Shown one piece after another: positions 1 to 8,623 of a DNA stretch of 64,000 bases. This stretch comes from Chloroflexi bacterium bin20. Its GTDB lineage: Bacteria; Chloroflexota; Anaerolineae; Aggregatilineales; Phototrophicaceae. The notes beneath the pieces are model-generated. The model was not told the DNA's origin. It did no database searches and was given only the letters and a program-made list of their open reading frames with translations. The translations under genes and the position numbers were made by a program. Every line of letters starts with the position of its first letter. Within the stretch, counting starts at the first letter, position 1. The DNA lies in NCBI GenBank assembly GCA_002238485.1, contig MPMG01000007.1, forward strand, positions 62,001 to 126,000. The letters run 5' to 3'.

Positions 1-1406
1 TCGCGATACCCGCCGAAGCCGGCCGCCGCGTCAAACAAATTGGCGCTGTTGATCCACACGCTGCCAGCCTTGATGGCGCGCGCCGTTTCCAGCGCCAGAC
101 TGATATTTTCGCTCCATACCGATGCCGCCAGGCCATAGCGACTGTTGTTTGCCAGTTCAATCGCTTCGGCAGGTGTACGGAAGCTCATCGCCACCAACAC
201 CGGGCCGAATATCTCTTCCTGAGCGGTCGTCGCCGAGGCTTCCAGCCCGGTCAGCAGGGTAGGCGGATAGAAGCAGCCTTGCGCAGGCAGGTCGAGGCTG
301 GGCTGATAGACCGATGCGCCTTCGCTGATGCCGCGTTGCACCCAGCTGTCGATTGTGGCGCGCTGGATGGGATCGACAACTGCGCCGATATCGATGCCTT
401 TGTCCAGCGCGTCGCCCAGGCGCAAATGCGACATGCGCCGCTTGAGCCGCGCCAGGAATGCCTCGGCGATATTCTCTTGCACCAGCAAGCGCGAGCCAGC
501 GCAGCAGACTTCGCCTTGATTGAAGAATATGGCATCAACCAGCCCCTCGACCGCGCCATCCAGGTCGGCATCGTCATAGACGACATAAGGCGATTTTCCG
601 CCCAGCTCCAGCGTGAGCTTGATGCCTGTGCCCGCCGTGACGCGCCGAATCTGCCGCCCCACCGCTGTCGAGCCCGTAAATGCCACCTTGTCCAGATCCT
701 TGTGCGTCACCAGCGCCGCGCCTGCCGCATCCCCGCCCGTGATGATATTGACCACGCCGGCTGGCAGACCCGCTTCGGCGACGATCTCGGCGAATAGCAG
801 CGCGCTCAGTGGTGTATAGGGCGCAGGTTTGATGACCACCGTGTTGCCCATAGCCAGCGCCGGGGCGATCTTCCAGGCCAGCATCAGCAACGGGAAATTC
901 CAGGGAATAACTTGCCCCACCACGCCCAGCGGCTGATAGTCGCGCAATTCATTATCCAGCAGTTGCGCCCAGCCGGCGTGATGATAAAAATGGCGCGCGG
1001 CCAGCGGCACATCCATATCGCGCGATTCGCGGATGGGTTTGCCATTGTCGATGCTTTCTACCACGGCCAGCAGCCGGGCATGTTTCTGGATGTTGCGGGC
1101 GATGGCATACAGATGACGGGCGCGCTGATGCGGGCGCAGCGCCGACCAGGTTGCAAATGCGCTGCGGGCTGCGCAGACAGCTGAGTCTATGTCGGCGGGG
1201 CTGGCGTCAGCGACTTGTGCCAGGGGCTGCTCGCGCGCTGGATTGGCTACCGTCAGGTAGCTGCCATCGGCGGACGCGGTCCAGTTGTTGTTGATGAACA
1301 GATCGAACTTGCGCTCGTGCGCATCGAGCCAGGCATCGGCAGCCGCATCAGCCTCGGGCGCGGGACCGTAGGTCATGGATTGGAAGAGTTCGGCGGCGAT
1401 TGACAT
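1..1406 (-). CDS. NAD(P)-dependent aldehyde dehydrogenase, 3' end cut by window
   Basis: Oxidises an aldehyde to the carboxylate with NAD(P)+; the substrate cannot be told from this sequence. Read from the complement of 1404-1406, it gives 468 residues and runs off the left edge, about 20-30 residues short of the usual ALDH length. Visible family signatures are the Rossmann stretch with GNTVVIKPAPYTPLSA, the GSTAVG turn, the general-base motif LELGGKSP and the thiol motif NQGEVCCAGSR. By alignment with ALDH2 the first of the two cysteines, C301, is the nucleophile. EEIFGPV near the end supports a complete fold. It lies just upstream of the DUF4411/ImmA pair on the same strand but looks unrelated to it. 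Confidence 0.93.
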   Translation of the reverse strand, partial: MSIAAELFQSMTYGPAPEADAAADAWLDAHERKFDLFINNNWTASADGSYLTVANPAREQPLAQVADASPADIDSAVCAARSAFATWSALRPHQRARHLYAIARNIQKHARLLAVVESIDNGKPIRESRDMDVPLAARHFYHHAGWAQLLDNELRDYQPLGVVGQVIPWNFPLLMLAWKIAPALAMGNTVVIKPAPYTPLSALLFAEIVAEAGLPAGVVNIITGGDAAGAALVTHKDLDKVAFTGSTAVGRQIRRVTAGTGIKLTLELGGKSPYVVYDDADLDGAVEGLVDAIFFNQGEVCCAGSRLLVQENIAEAFLARLKRRMSHLRLGDALDKGIDIGAVVDPIQRATIDSWVQRGISEGASVYQPSLDLPAQGCFYPPTLLTGLEASATTAQEEIFGPVLVAMSFRTPAEAIELANNSRYGLAASVWSENISLALETARAIKAGSVWINSANLFDAAAGFGGYR

Positions 1407-1430
1407 GGGGTGGGGATCCTTTGCCTAGCG

Positions 1431-1967
1431 TCAGGCTGCTGGCGAGGTTGAAAGAGGTATTCTGAAGTCCAATTCGCGGATGAGGTCGAAGGTTGTGATG
1501 CATGGAATGTCCAGCAGCCGGCATACGAGCGGAATCTTTCGGTTGCGCGGCGAAGGCAAAGTATCCAGAGGAGTTTGACGACTCTCCAATGTAACCACCT
1601 TGCGAACCCCAGTGTCGATCAGGCCGTAGGACACAAGCTCTGCATCGTTCTGCAGTATTTCCAACTGTAGAGAATCTGAATTCTGATCGAATCTGTAGCC
1701 TTCACGATAGACGCGGTTCAGCTTTTCGTAATTCGTCAGCTCATCAAATAGTAGGTCTTGACGATTCTGGCTCAACCAACCGGTAAATGGTTCATCCCTT
1801 ATGTTGGGCGTTATTTCATCGAGAATCGCGGCCGGCACTTTCACAATGCCCCGCTTCGCCATGCGCGCCAGCCATAACCAGAATTGCGGAATGCGGCCCG
1901 GTGGATAGTAGGCGGCATTCGCTTCAATCATCACATTGGCGTCCAACAGATAGAGTGTCGACATCAT
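1431..1967 (-). CDS. DUF4411 PIN-like protein, probable toxin
   Basis: A 178-residue protein opening with LYLLDANVMIEANAAYYP, which is the first acidic strand of a PIN nuclease fold as seen in the DUF4411 family. PIN toxins are Mg-dependent RNases; the activity here is inferred. Later acidic residues, including DEI near 48 and TFDL near 159, could complete the metal site. The start codon overlaps the stop of the upstream ImmA-type gene by four bases, so the two are translationally coupled. The pairing of DUF4411 with an XRE/ImmA protein recurs in bacteria and is usually read as a toxin-antitoxin module. The gene seems less GC-rich than its neighbours, which fits horizontal acquisition. Confidence 0.8.
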   Translation of the reverse strand: MMSTLYLLDANVMIEANAAYYPPGRIPQFWLWLARMAKRGIVKVPAAILDEITPNIRDEPFTGWLSQNRQDLLFDELTNYEKLNRVYREGYRFDQNSDSLQLEILQNDAELVSYGLIDTGVRKVVTLESRQTPLDTLPSPRNRKIPLVCRLLDIPCITTFDLIRELDFRIPLSTSPAA

Positions 1968-3166
1968 AGTCGCCCATCGTAGTAGTTAGGATCCAGTAGC
2001 GGATACACTTTCATTGTCGGGACTCTAAGCAGGATTCCTGCCTTCGTTGGCGTCAATTCGGGACTATGCAGGAAGTCGCGCGCATACGATGTAAGCCGAG
2101 GCCCAAGGTTGAATCGGCGAACGGTGTAATAGCTTGGTCCGCCATCTCTATCCCTGCGAGCATTTTGTTCCCTGGCTTTGTGCTCTAGCCATTCTTGCCT
2201 AAATCGGTCCCAAAGCGCGAGCCAGCGAGAACGACGTATGCGCCCACGCTGCCACAAGTTGTATGCCACCATCGTGCGGCTTATGTTGCGCCCGTCTGCG
2301 AAATCGCTTATGGTTTCGGCTGCCATATCCAGCGAGACCTTGTTCATAGGCGGCAGCGTGTCCAGTTCATGCGCTGGAAGCAGGATCGACGCCGCGACCT
2401 GGTTGCAGAATCGCTCAATTTCAAGCTCGCCCCATGCTCCGGACACGCTGGTGTTGCCCAGCCACAAGTGAGTCGCCTCGTGCAGGGCGGTGAAGCTCCA
2501 GGCAGAAACGGCATCCTTGCGGTTGATGACGATGTAGGGCGCGTATTTGTCTGCCAGCGCGAAGCCGCGGAAGACTTCGGGCGGGATGTCGGTGTGGTGG
2601 CTGCCCAAATTGCATTGCAGCAGCACAAAGATGCCCGCGCTTTCCAGGCGCCCTCGCAAGTAGCCAAATGCATCGCGAACCGTCCGCTCGCTGCGAAATG
2701 CGTCGAACGCAAAGCCGATGGTCTTTACGATGTCTTCCGCGATGCGATCAACGCCATCCGCTATGTTCATCGAGCCTACATAAGGCAATTGCCCCGTGTC
2801 TTCATCATGTTCCAGCAGGTCGCTCATGATGCCTTGCGAGGCCAGCATGTTGCGCAAAAGCAAATGCATGCGCGCGTTGCCCTTGTGGTCGAAGCCACCT
2901 TCAGGCACAGTGCGGAAATCTGCGCCCCATTTCCAGTCGCGTGGCGGTTCCGGCAGATAAAAGAGGCTCTGCGGCTGATGATAGGCTTTCGCCAGTTTGT
3001 AGAGTTGCCGCTGCGTCAATTGCCGCTCGCCGCGTTCCAACTGGCGCATCTTGTCGACCGCGCTGGACGATTTGGACGAACTATAGATTTTCCTGGCAGC
3101 TTCGTCCAAGTCCAAGCCCGCAGTCTCACGCGCCCAGACCAGGATTTGCGGTTTCACAGCAATCAT
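1964..3166 (-). CDS. XRE-family HTH and ImmA/IrrE metallopeptidase
   Basis: A 400-residue protein. Residues 1-70 form an XRE-type helix-turn-helix (WARETAGLDLDEAARKI ... QLERGERQLTQRQL). The middle carries an ImmA/IrrE zinc-peptidase domain with HEATH at 229-233 and a probable third ligand in ELEIERFCNQ near 248-251, followed by the family-typical ASILLP. ImmA relatives cleave repressors. In this arrangement the protein is probably the DNA-binding antitoxin and regulator of the DUF4411 gene that follows with a four-base overlap. A good promoter sits directly upstream. The C-terminal 110 residues are not recognised. Confidence 0.85.
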   Translation of the reverse strand: MIAVKPQILVWARETAGLDLDEAARKIYSSSKSSSAVDKMRQLERGERQLTQRQLYKLAKAYHQPQSLFYLPEPPRDWKWGADFRTVPEGGFDHKGNARMHLLLRNMLASQGIMSDLLEHDEDTGQLPYVGSMNIADGVDRIAEDIVKTIGFAFDAFRSERTVRDAFGYLRGRLESAGIFVLLQCNLGSHHTDIPPEVFRGFALADKYAPYIVINRKDAVSAWSFTALHEATHLWLGNTSVSGAWGELEIERFCNQVAASILLPAHELDTLPPMNKVSLDMAAETISDFADGRNISRTMVAYNLWQRGRIRRSRWLALWDRFRQEWLEHKAREQNARRDRDGGPSYYTVRRFNLGPRLTSYARDFLHSPELTPTKAGILLRVPTMKVYPLLDPNYYDGRL

Positions 3167-3193
3167 TCAAACTGCTCACACACTTTGTTATCC

Positions 3194-3222
3194 ATTATAA
3201 TTTTATCACGCAGGCTTGCCAA
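3194..3222 (-). promoter_or_regulatory. sigma70-type promoter of the ImmA/DUF4411 operon
   Basis: On the minus strand TTGGCA (3217-3222) is followed after 17 bases by a perfect TATAAT (3194-3199), 28 bases before the ImmA start. The surrounding AT-rich tract is the natural place for autoregulation by the XRE domain. Confidence 0.6.
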
Positions 3223-3311
3223 TCGCTCTGCCGGTAGCGCTCGGCACTACCCCCGCCGCGCGGACTCTGCTACCCTGTGCGCACATTCCCCCAGCCCAAC
3301 AGGAGACCGCC

Positions 3312-3836
3312 ATGCCCAAGCAATACGCCCGCCCGCCCGCTATGCAGATCGACCCCAAGAAGACCTATACCGCCACCATGCACACCAGCAAAGGCGACAT
3401 CGCCATCGACCTTTTTGCCGACCGCGCGCCTGTCACCGTCAACAATTTCGTCTTTTTGGCGAACGACGGCTTCTACGACGGCGTCGTCTTCCACCGCGTG
3501 CTGGATGGCTTTATGGCGCAGGGCGGCGACCCCACTGGCAGCGGAAGCGGCGGACCCGGCTATCGCTGGGACGACGAGCCAGCGGCGTTGCGCATCCGGC
3601 ACGACGCGCCTGGTACATTGAGCATGGCAAATGCCGGACCCAACACCAATGGTTCGCAGTTCTTCATCACTTTCGTGCCAACGCCACACCTGAACGGGAA
3701 TCACGCTGTCTTTGGACGGGTCGCCAATGCCGACAGCCTGCAAGTGCTGCAGAGCTTGCAGCGCATCGACCCGCAGCGCCCCAGCCGCGGCATCATCGCC
3801 GACAGAATTTTGTCTGTCGATATTGAGACGAGTTGA
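3312..3836 (+). CDS. cyclophilin-type peptidyl-prolyl cis-trans isomerase
   Basis: A 174-residue cytoplasmic cyclophilin; there is no signal peptide. It catalyses cis-trans isomerisation of Xaa-Pro bonds. The signatures are [17 protein letters not shown], with the catalytic Arg after FH, then [20 protein letters not shown] and HAVFGRV, in the order expected for a bacterial single-domain cyclophilin. The ATG at 3312 is chosen because AGGAGA lies at 3301-3306. A longer frame open from 3216 has no such site. The gene stands alone between the divergent ImmA module and a small membrane protein. Confidence 0.95.
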   Translation: MPKQYARPPAMQIDPKKTYTATMHTSKGDIAIDLFADRAPVTVNNFVFLANDGFYDGVVFHRVLDGFMAQGGDPTGSGSGGPGYRWDDEPAALRIRHDAPGTLSMANAGPNTNGSQFFITFVPTPHLNGNHAVFGRVANADSLQVLQSLQRIDPQRPSRGIIADRILSVDIETS

Positions 3837-3896
3837 ACTGGCTAGGCAGCGCATTTCTGCGTACACTGGCGCCATGTACGAGCGGACGAATTGACC

Positions 3897-4325
3897 ATGT
3901 TGAACCGCAGCGGCGAGCGAATCGCACAGAACTCCTTGCCAATGGCAGGTGGCGAAGGGCGCGGCGTGTTGCTGGCGGCGCTGGTGATGATGCTGGTTGG
4001 CTGGGTAGGGCTGGCCGCCTTGGTCGCCACGACCCGTCCGCGCATCGGTGGCGAAATCTGGCTCTTTTTCATATTGCTGCAAATCGCCGTTACTGGCAGC
4101 GCTATCCCGTTCTTTCGCATGCTCAGCCGGTATCTTGCGCCCAGCCGTCCGACATTGACCGGGGTGGTCGTGCGGCGCAGCGTCTGGCTCGGCATCTTGA
4201 CGGTGCTTTGCGCCTGGCTGATGATCCCGCGCTATCTGACTCTGCCTATCGCTTGCATGCTGGCGCTGCTCTTTCTCGTCCTAGAGATCTTCTTGCGCAA
4301 CCGCGAATTGGCAGATGAGCGTTGA
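3897..4325 (+). CDS. small polytopic membrane protein, unknown function
   Basis: About 142 residues with four hydrophobic stretches: LLAALVMMLVGWVGLAAL, WLFFILLQIAVTG, a third around LGILTVLCAWLMI and LPIACMLALLFLVLEIFL. The N terminus is short and polar and the C terminus is charged (RNRELADER). The start could also be the TTG at 3891. The last 11 bases overlap the start of selA, so the two are probably cotranscribed and coupled, but nothing in the protein suggests a role in selenium metabolism. I do not recognise a family. Confidence 0.75.
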   Translation: MLNRSGERIAQNSLPMAGGEGRGVLLAALVMMLVGWVGLAALVATTRPRIGGEIWLFFILLQIAVTGSAIPFFRMLSRYLAPSRPTLTGVVVRRSVWLGILTVLCAWLMIPRYLTLPIACMLALLFLVLEIFLRNRELADER

Positions 4326-5691
4326 ACGCGCCCGTCTGCGTGGCTTGCCGGCCGTGGACTCGCTTCTGACTGATGGCGCTGCCAGCAAATTGATTCAGCA
4401 GCACAGCCGCGATCTGGTCGTGGTTGCCCTGCGCGCCGAGTTGGATTCTGCCCGCCAGGCAATTTTGGCGGGACAAGAAGTTGACATGGCGCCGACCGCC
4501 ATCCTCCAGCGCGCCGGCGAAGACCTGCTCCGTCAGCAGCAGCCCAGCCTGTGCCCGGTCATCAACGCGACCGGCGTGATCATCCATACCAACCTGGGGC
4601 GCGCTCCCTTGTCGGACACGGCGATCGCTGCCATGCGCGCGGCATCCATTGGCTACAGCACATTGGAATTCGACCTGCAGAGCGGAGAACGGGGCAGCCG
4701 CCTCGTCCATGCCGCCGACATGCTGCGCGACCTGGTGGGCGCGGAAGCTGCGCTGGTCGTCAACAACAACGCCTCGGCGCTGGTGCTGATTCTGTCTGCG
4801 CTGGCAGTCGATAAGGAAGTCGTTATTTCGCGCGGACAGTTGGTGGAGATCGGTGGCGGCTTTCGCATCCCGGCCATCATGCAGCAGGGCGGCGCGCACT
4901 TGGTCGAAGTCGGCGCAACCAACCGCACGCGCATAGACGATTTCGCGGACGCGCTGAACGAACATACGGCTATGTTGCTGCGCGTGCACAGCTCCAACTT
5001 CAAGCAGATCGGCTTTGTCCAACAGCCGGCCTTGCCTGAGCTGGTGTCGCTGGCGCATGAGCGCGGCCTGCTGGCGGTGGATGATCTGGGCAGCGGCACA
5101 TTGATCGACACGGCGCAATTTGGGCTGGATCACGAGCCGACCATACAAGAGAGCCTGGCGGCGGGGGTCGATCTGGTCTGCTTTAGCGGCGACAAGCTGC
5201 TGGGCGGTCCACAGGCGGGCATCATCCTGGGCAGGGCAGAGACGGTCGCGCAACTAAAGGCGCATCCTCTGGCGCGGGCGCTGCGCGTCGACAAGCTGAT
5301 CTACGCGGCGCTGCTGGCTACGTTGGAACACTATCGGCGCGGCGAGGCATTGGCGCGAATCCCCGTCTGGCAGATGATTTCGCGTCCGCTCGACGACATT
5401 GCCGACACAGTCCAACGTTGGGCAAAAGTTAGCGGCGGCAACGCGATAAAAGGCGAGTCGACAGTCGGTGGCGGCAGCCTGCCCGGCGCGACATTGCCTA
5501 CCTGGCTGCTGGCCTTGGACAGCGCGAATCCAGAAACGCTCAAAGCGGCGCTGCGTCGTGCCGACCCGCCCATTATCGCGCGCATCGCTGGCGGACGCGT
5601 CTTGCTCGACCCGCGCACGGTGCTGGCGGGGCAAGAGTCTGCTCTGCTGCAAACCCTGCCGCAGCTAACACAAAGGACAACACAGCCATGA
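4315..5691 (+). CDS. selA: L-seryl-tRNA(Sec) selenium transferase
   Basis: A 458-residue PLP enzyme that converts Ser-tRNA(Sec) to Sec-tRNA(Sec) with selenophosphate. It has the full SelA layout: an N-terminal domain beginning RLRGLPAVDSLL, then VINATGVIIHTNLGRAPLS, the NNASALVLIL segment and the PLP lysine in FSGDKLLGGPQAG at K294. E. coli SelA has its lysine at 295 and is about the same length. The N-terminal domain argues for true SelA rather than the shorter SelA-like lyases. selB, selC and selD are not in this window. The stop overlaps an ATG (ATGA at 5688-5691) that opens a short leader reading frame before the next gene. Confidence 0.93.
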   Translation: MSVERARLRGLPAVDSLLTDGAASKLIQQHSRDLVVVALRAELDSARQAILAGQEVDMAPTAILQRAGEDLLRQQQPSLCPVINATGVIIHTNLGRAPLSDTAIAAMRAASIGYSTLEFDLQSGERGSRLVHAADMLRDLVGAEAALVVNNNASALVLILSALAVDKEVVISRGQLVEIGGGFRIPAIMQQGGAHLVEVGATNRTRIDDFADALNEHTAMLLRVHSSNFKQIGFVQQPALPELVSLAHERGLLAVDDLGSGTLIDTAQFGLDHEPTIQESLAAGVDLVCFSGDKLLGGPQAGIILGRAETVAQLKAHPLARALRVDKLIYAALLATLEHYRRGEALARIPVWQMISRPLDDIADTVQRWAKVSGGNAIKGESTVGGGSLPGATLPTWLLALDSANPETLKAALRRADPPIIARIAGGRVLLDPRTVLAGQESALLQTLPQLTQRTTQP

Positions 5692-5759
5692 AATCCGACA
5701 TCAAGCGTCTCGCCCATCCCCCCGACTTTTCGGGGAGACCGAGGGGGGTTCAGCCATGA
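5688..5759 (+). other. 23-codon leader frame bridging selA and the M24 gene
   Basis: The frame starts at the ATG that overlaps the selA stop. It reads MKSDIKRLAHPPDF..., and ends at a TGA that overlaps the start of the M24 peptidase (ATGA at 5756-5759). Its first residues MKSDIKRL echo MKADINRLM of the peptidase. The old peptidase start may therefore have been here, before a dispersed repeat inserted and left a second start. Confidence 0.5.
5717..5750 (-). repeat. dispersed palindromic repeat A, copy 1
   Basis: Inverted copy of repeat A. The core is TCGGGG arms around an ACTTTTC spacer, followed by the GACCGAGGGGGG flank. It sits within 10 bases of the M24 start codon and supplies the G-rich stretch upstream of it. 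Confidence 0.75.
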
Positions 5760-6988
5760 AAGCTGACATCAACCGCCTGATGCGCGAGCGCGACCTGGAC
5801 GCCTTCATCGTCTTCGGTGGCGAAGAATTCAACACTGCCCGTTATTACCTCAGCAACGGCGCGCAGATCACGCACGGCACGATCGTCAAAGCGCGGGACG
5901 GCGAGACTCTGCTGGTTTGCGGCGGCATTGAATTGGCCGAAGCCAAAAAAAGCGGCTTGCCGGTCAAGACTTCTGCTGAATTGGGCTACAACGATCGACT
6001 ACGAGAGACCGAAAACAAGGTGGCAGAAGCGACTGCGCTCTTCTTCGGCGATCTGCTGCGAGAGATCGGCGTGCAAGGCGGGCGCGTCGGGCTCTATGGC
6101 GCGTGGCAGGTCAACAAGACCATCCTGCTCTATCAGCTGCTTGCCGCGCAGTCGCAATACGAATTCGTGGCTGAGGCATCGCCGACCCTCATTGAGACCG
6201 CCATGCTGACCAAAGACGCCGATGAAATCGCGCGAATGAAGTCGGTGGCGCAACGTTGTAACGGTGTCATGCAAGCCGCCTGGGAATTCATCGCAAAACT
6301 GCACAGGGATGGCGACTTCTTGCTGGACGAGGCAGGGCAGCGCGCAACCATTGGCGCGGTCAAAGACCTGGTGCGGCGTGAACTGATGGCACGCGGGCTG
6401 GAAGACACCGGCATGATCTTCGCGCAGGGGGCGGATGGTGGCTCTCCACACAGCCGCGGCGAAGCGGATATGCCCCTGAAGATCGGGCAAGCCATCGTTT
6501 TCGACCTGTTCCCGCGCGAGCTGGGCGGGGGCTATCACCACGACATGACGCGCACCTGGTGCATCGGCTTTGCCCCGCCCGAAGTGCAGACCGCCTACGA
6601 CACGGTCATGGAAGCCTTTGATATCGCTGTCGAAACGTTCGGACTCAACAAGCCGACGCATATCATGCAAGAAATTGTGCAGGATCATTTTGAAGCGCGC
6701 GGACACGCCACTTCGCGCAGCGATCCCAAGACTCTTTGCGGCTATATGCACAGCCTCGGCCATGGCGTCGGCATCGACATCCACGAGCGCCCGTCCATCA
6801 GCCACCTGGCGCGCAAGGATATTTTCCAGGTCGGCAATGTCTTTAGCATCGAGCCAGGCTTGTATTATCCAGAACGCGGTTTTGGAATGCGTGTCGAAGA
6901 TCTCTTCGTCATCGACGATGCGGGCCAGTTGCTTTCGCTGACGACATTTCGCAAAGACCTGGTCATACCGCTGCGCAACGAGACATAG
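5756..6988 (+). CDS. M24 family metallopeptidase (Xaa-Pro aminopeptidase-like)
   Basis: A 410-residue creatinase/prolidase-fold enzyme that removes N-terminal residues before proline or cleaves Xaa-Pro dipeptides. An N-terminal domain of about 150 residues precedes the pita-bread domain. The five metal ligands are all present: D250 (IVFDLFP), D263 (HHDMTRTW), H336 (HSLGHGVGIDIHE), E366 (FSIEPGLYYP) and E381 (GMRVEDL). The start is the ATG at 5756. An upstream in-frame-looking ATG at 5688 is out of frame and belongs to a leader frame. The gene lies downstream of selA and is probably coupled through that leader. Confidence 0.93.
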   Translation: MKADINRLMRERDLDAFIVFGGEEFNTARYYLSNGAQITHGTIVKARDGETLLVCGGIELAEAKKSGLPVKTSAELGYNDRLRETENKVAEATALFFGDLLREIGVQGGRVGLYGAWQVNKTILLYQLLAAQSQYEFVAEASPTLIETAMLTKDADEIARMKSVAQRCNGVMQAAWEFIAKLHRDGDFLLDEAGQRATIGAVKDLVRRELMARGLEDTGMIFAQGADGGSPHSRGEADMPLKIGQAIVFDLFPRELGGGYHHDMTRTWCIGFAPPEVQTAYDTVMEAFDIAVETFGLNKPTHIMQEIVQDHFEARGHATSRSDPKTLCGYMHSLGHGVGIDIHERPSISHLARKDIFQVGNVFSIEPGLYYPERGFGMRVEDLFVIDDAGQLLSLTTFRKDLVIPLRNET

Positions 6989-7069
6989 GCTATTCTCACC
7001 AGGGCGAAGCGCTATACTTCGACTCGGAAAATCACTTAACATTCAAAACTTGCAAATCGGGGGGCGGGC

Positions 7070-8488
7070 ATGGACACTGCACAGATCATCCTGCAGCACA
7101 TCAACGAGCAAGACGAAGAACTTTCTTACATCGCCAAGCAAATCTGGGATAATCCGCAGATCGCTCTGCAAGAAACGTATGCCTCGCGGCTGCTGGCGGA
7201 AAAACTGGCGGCGGCTGGCTTCGAGGTCAGCTGGGGCGCGGGCGGCATGCCCACGGCTTTCATCGCCGAATGGGGCAGCGGCGGCCCGACGATCGGCTTC
7301 CTGGGCGAATACGATGCCTTGCCCGGCTTGTCGCAGGAACTTTCCAGCACGATGTCGCCAATCGAAAGCGGCGGACCTGGGCACGGCTGCGGGCACAACC
7401 TGTATGGCACGGCTTGTATGGGCGCTGTGCTGGCGCTGCAAAATGCCATGCAGGCGCAGAGCATCCCGGGCGCCATCCGCTTTTATGGCTGCCCGGCCGA
7501 AGAGACCCTGGTCGGCAAGACATTCATGGCGCGCGATGGCGTCTTTGACGACCTGGACGCCGCTCTCACCTGGCATCCGGGCGGTACAAATGTCGTTTGG
7601 AATGGCTCGTCTCTGGCGATGAATTCTTTCCGCGTCAATTTTTATGGCGTAGCTGCCCATGCCGGTGGCTCGCCCTGGCTGGGTCGCAGCGCTCTCGATG
7701 GCGTCATGCTGATGGATGCCGGCGTCAATTATATGCGCGAGCATGTCCCGCCCGAATCGCGGATTCACAGCGTGGTTACCAGCGGCGGACAAGCGCCCAA
7801 TGTCGTGCCGGCTTATGCGCAGGTCTGGTACTTCGTGCGCGCGCCCAAACGAGCGCAGGTCGAAGAAATGTACCGCTGGATGCAGGATATCGCCCAGGGC
7901 GCGGCGCTGATGACCGGCACACGTTGCGAGATCGAGTTTTTGACCGGCTGCTATGACATGTTGCCCAACCAGGTGATTTCCGACCTGCTCTATGAAAAGA
8001 TGGCTGCTGTGGACGACATGCGTTTCACCGAAAAAGAACGTGACTATGCCCGTGAACTGCAAGCCAGCTTCCCGGCTGGCTCGGTGCAGCGCGGCTTCGA
8101 CTGGATGCAGCTTTCTACCAGCCAGAAGCTGAACAGCGCGGACATGGCCGACCCGCTGTGGGAGGGCGTCTTTCCCCATTCGCCGACGCCGCCACTGATG
8201 GGTGGTTCTACCGAAGTCGCCGATGTCAGCTGGATCACGCCGACAGCGCAGATGACCACGACATGCTGGCCCCTGGGGACGCCTGGACACAGTTGGCAGA
8301 CAACTGCATCGACCGGCTCCAGCATCGGCTCAAAAGGCATGCTTTTTGCGGCCAAGACCATGGCGCTGGCGGGCTGCGAATTGCTCATGGACGCCGACTT
8401 GCTGGCGGCGGCAAAAGCGGAGTTCCTGGCTGCGCGTGGCGATGCGACTTATGTGACGCCGCTGCCGCCCGAAGCCACGCCCAAATAA
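7070..8488 (+). CDS. M20 amidohydrolase, AbgB-like
   Basis: A 472-residue member of the M20D group closest in layout to the aminobenzoyl-glutamate utilisation protein B type. It should hydrolyse an amide bond of an N-acyl amino acid; the real substrate is unknown. Metal-site motifs are GEYDALPGLS (Asp 82), GHGCGHNLYG (His 105 and 109) and CPAEET (Glu 144-145). A dimerisation insert follows, with AAHAGGSPW at its edge, and the closing motif is PLGTPGHSW. The ATG at 7070 has a G-rich stretch directly upstream. Its neighbours are also peptide or amino-acid enzymes (M24 peptidase, aminotransferase), suggesting salvage of modified peptides. Confidence 0.9.
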   Translation: MDTAQIILQHINEQDEELSYIAKQIWDNPQIALQETYASRLLAEKLAAAGFEVSWGAGGMPTAFIAEWGSGGPTIGFLGEYDALPGLSQELSSTMSPIESGGPGHGCGHNLYGTACMGAVLALQNAMQAQSIPGAIRFYGCPAEETLVGKTFMARDGVFDDLDAALTWHPGGTNVVWNGSSLAMNSFRVNFYGVAAHAGGSPWLGRSALDGVMLMDAGVNYMREHVPPESRIHSVVTSGGQAPNVVPAYAQVWYFVRAPKRAQVEEMYRWMQDIAQGAALMTGTRCEIEFLTGCYDMLPNQVISDLLYEKMAAVDDMRFTEKERDYARELQASFPAGSVQRGFDWMQLSTSQKLNSADMADPLWEGVFPHSPTPPLMGGSTEVADVSWITPTAQMTTTCWPLGTPGHSWQTTASTGSSIGSKGMLFAAKTMALAGCELLMDADLLAAAKAEFLAARGDATYVTPLPPEATPK

Positions 8489-8496
8489 ATAATGAA

Positions 8497-8560
8497 CCCC
8501 CCTCGGTCCCCCCGAAAAGTCGGGGGGAGGCACGAGCGCGCGCGGATTTTGTCGATGCCG
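8497..8560 (+). repeat. dispersed palindromic repeat A, copy 2
   Basis: Direct-orientation copy with an almost perfect palindrome (CCCCCCGA - AAAG - TCGGGGGG) and the 3' extension rich in GCGCGCGCGGATTTT. It lies just after the M20 stop and next to a type B repeat. Confidence 0.85.
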
Positions 8561-8571
8561 CATGTCCGTTC

Positions 8572-8596
8572 ACAGACTCTCGGTGTACTCGGTGGT
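8572..8596 (+). repeat. dispersed repeat B, degenerate copy
   Basis: ACAGACTCTCGGTGTACTCG and the GTGGTG that follows are a diverged form of the CTCTGTGTC-CTCTGTGG motif seen at 42746, 46598 and 62422. The copy adjoins repeat A copy 2. Confidence 0.5.
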
Positions 8597-8623
8597 GAAA
8601 AAATAAACTGAGGGGGTTCACTA

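Noticed and set aside
2195..3826. Long open frame on the plus strand across the ImmA gene and into the cyclophilin gene
   Set aside because: It is antisense to a well-supported gene, has no ribosome-binding site and its protein is low-complexity Arg/Gln/His rich, the usual shadow pattern in high-GC DNA.
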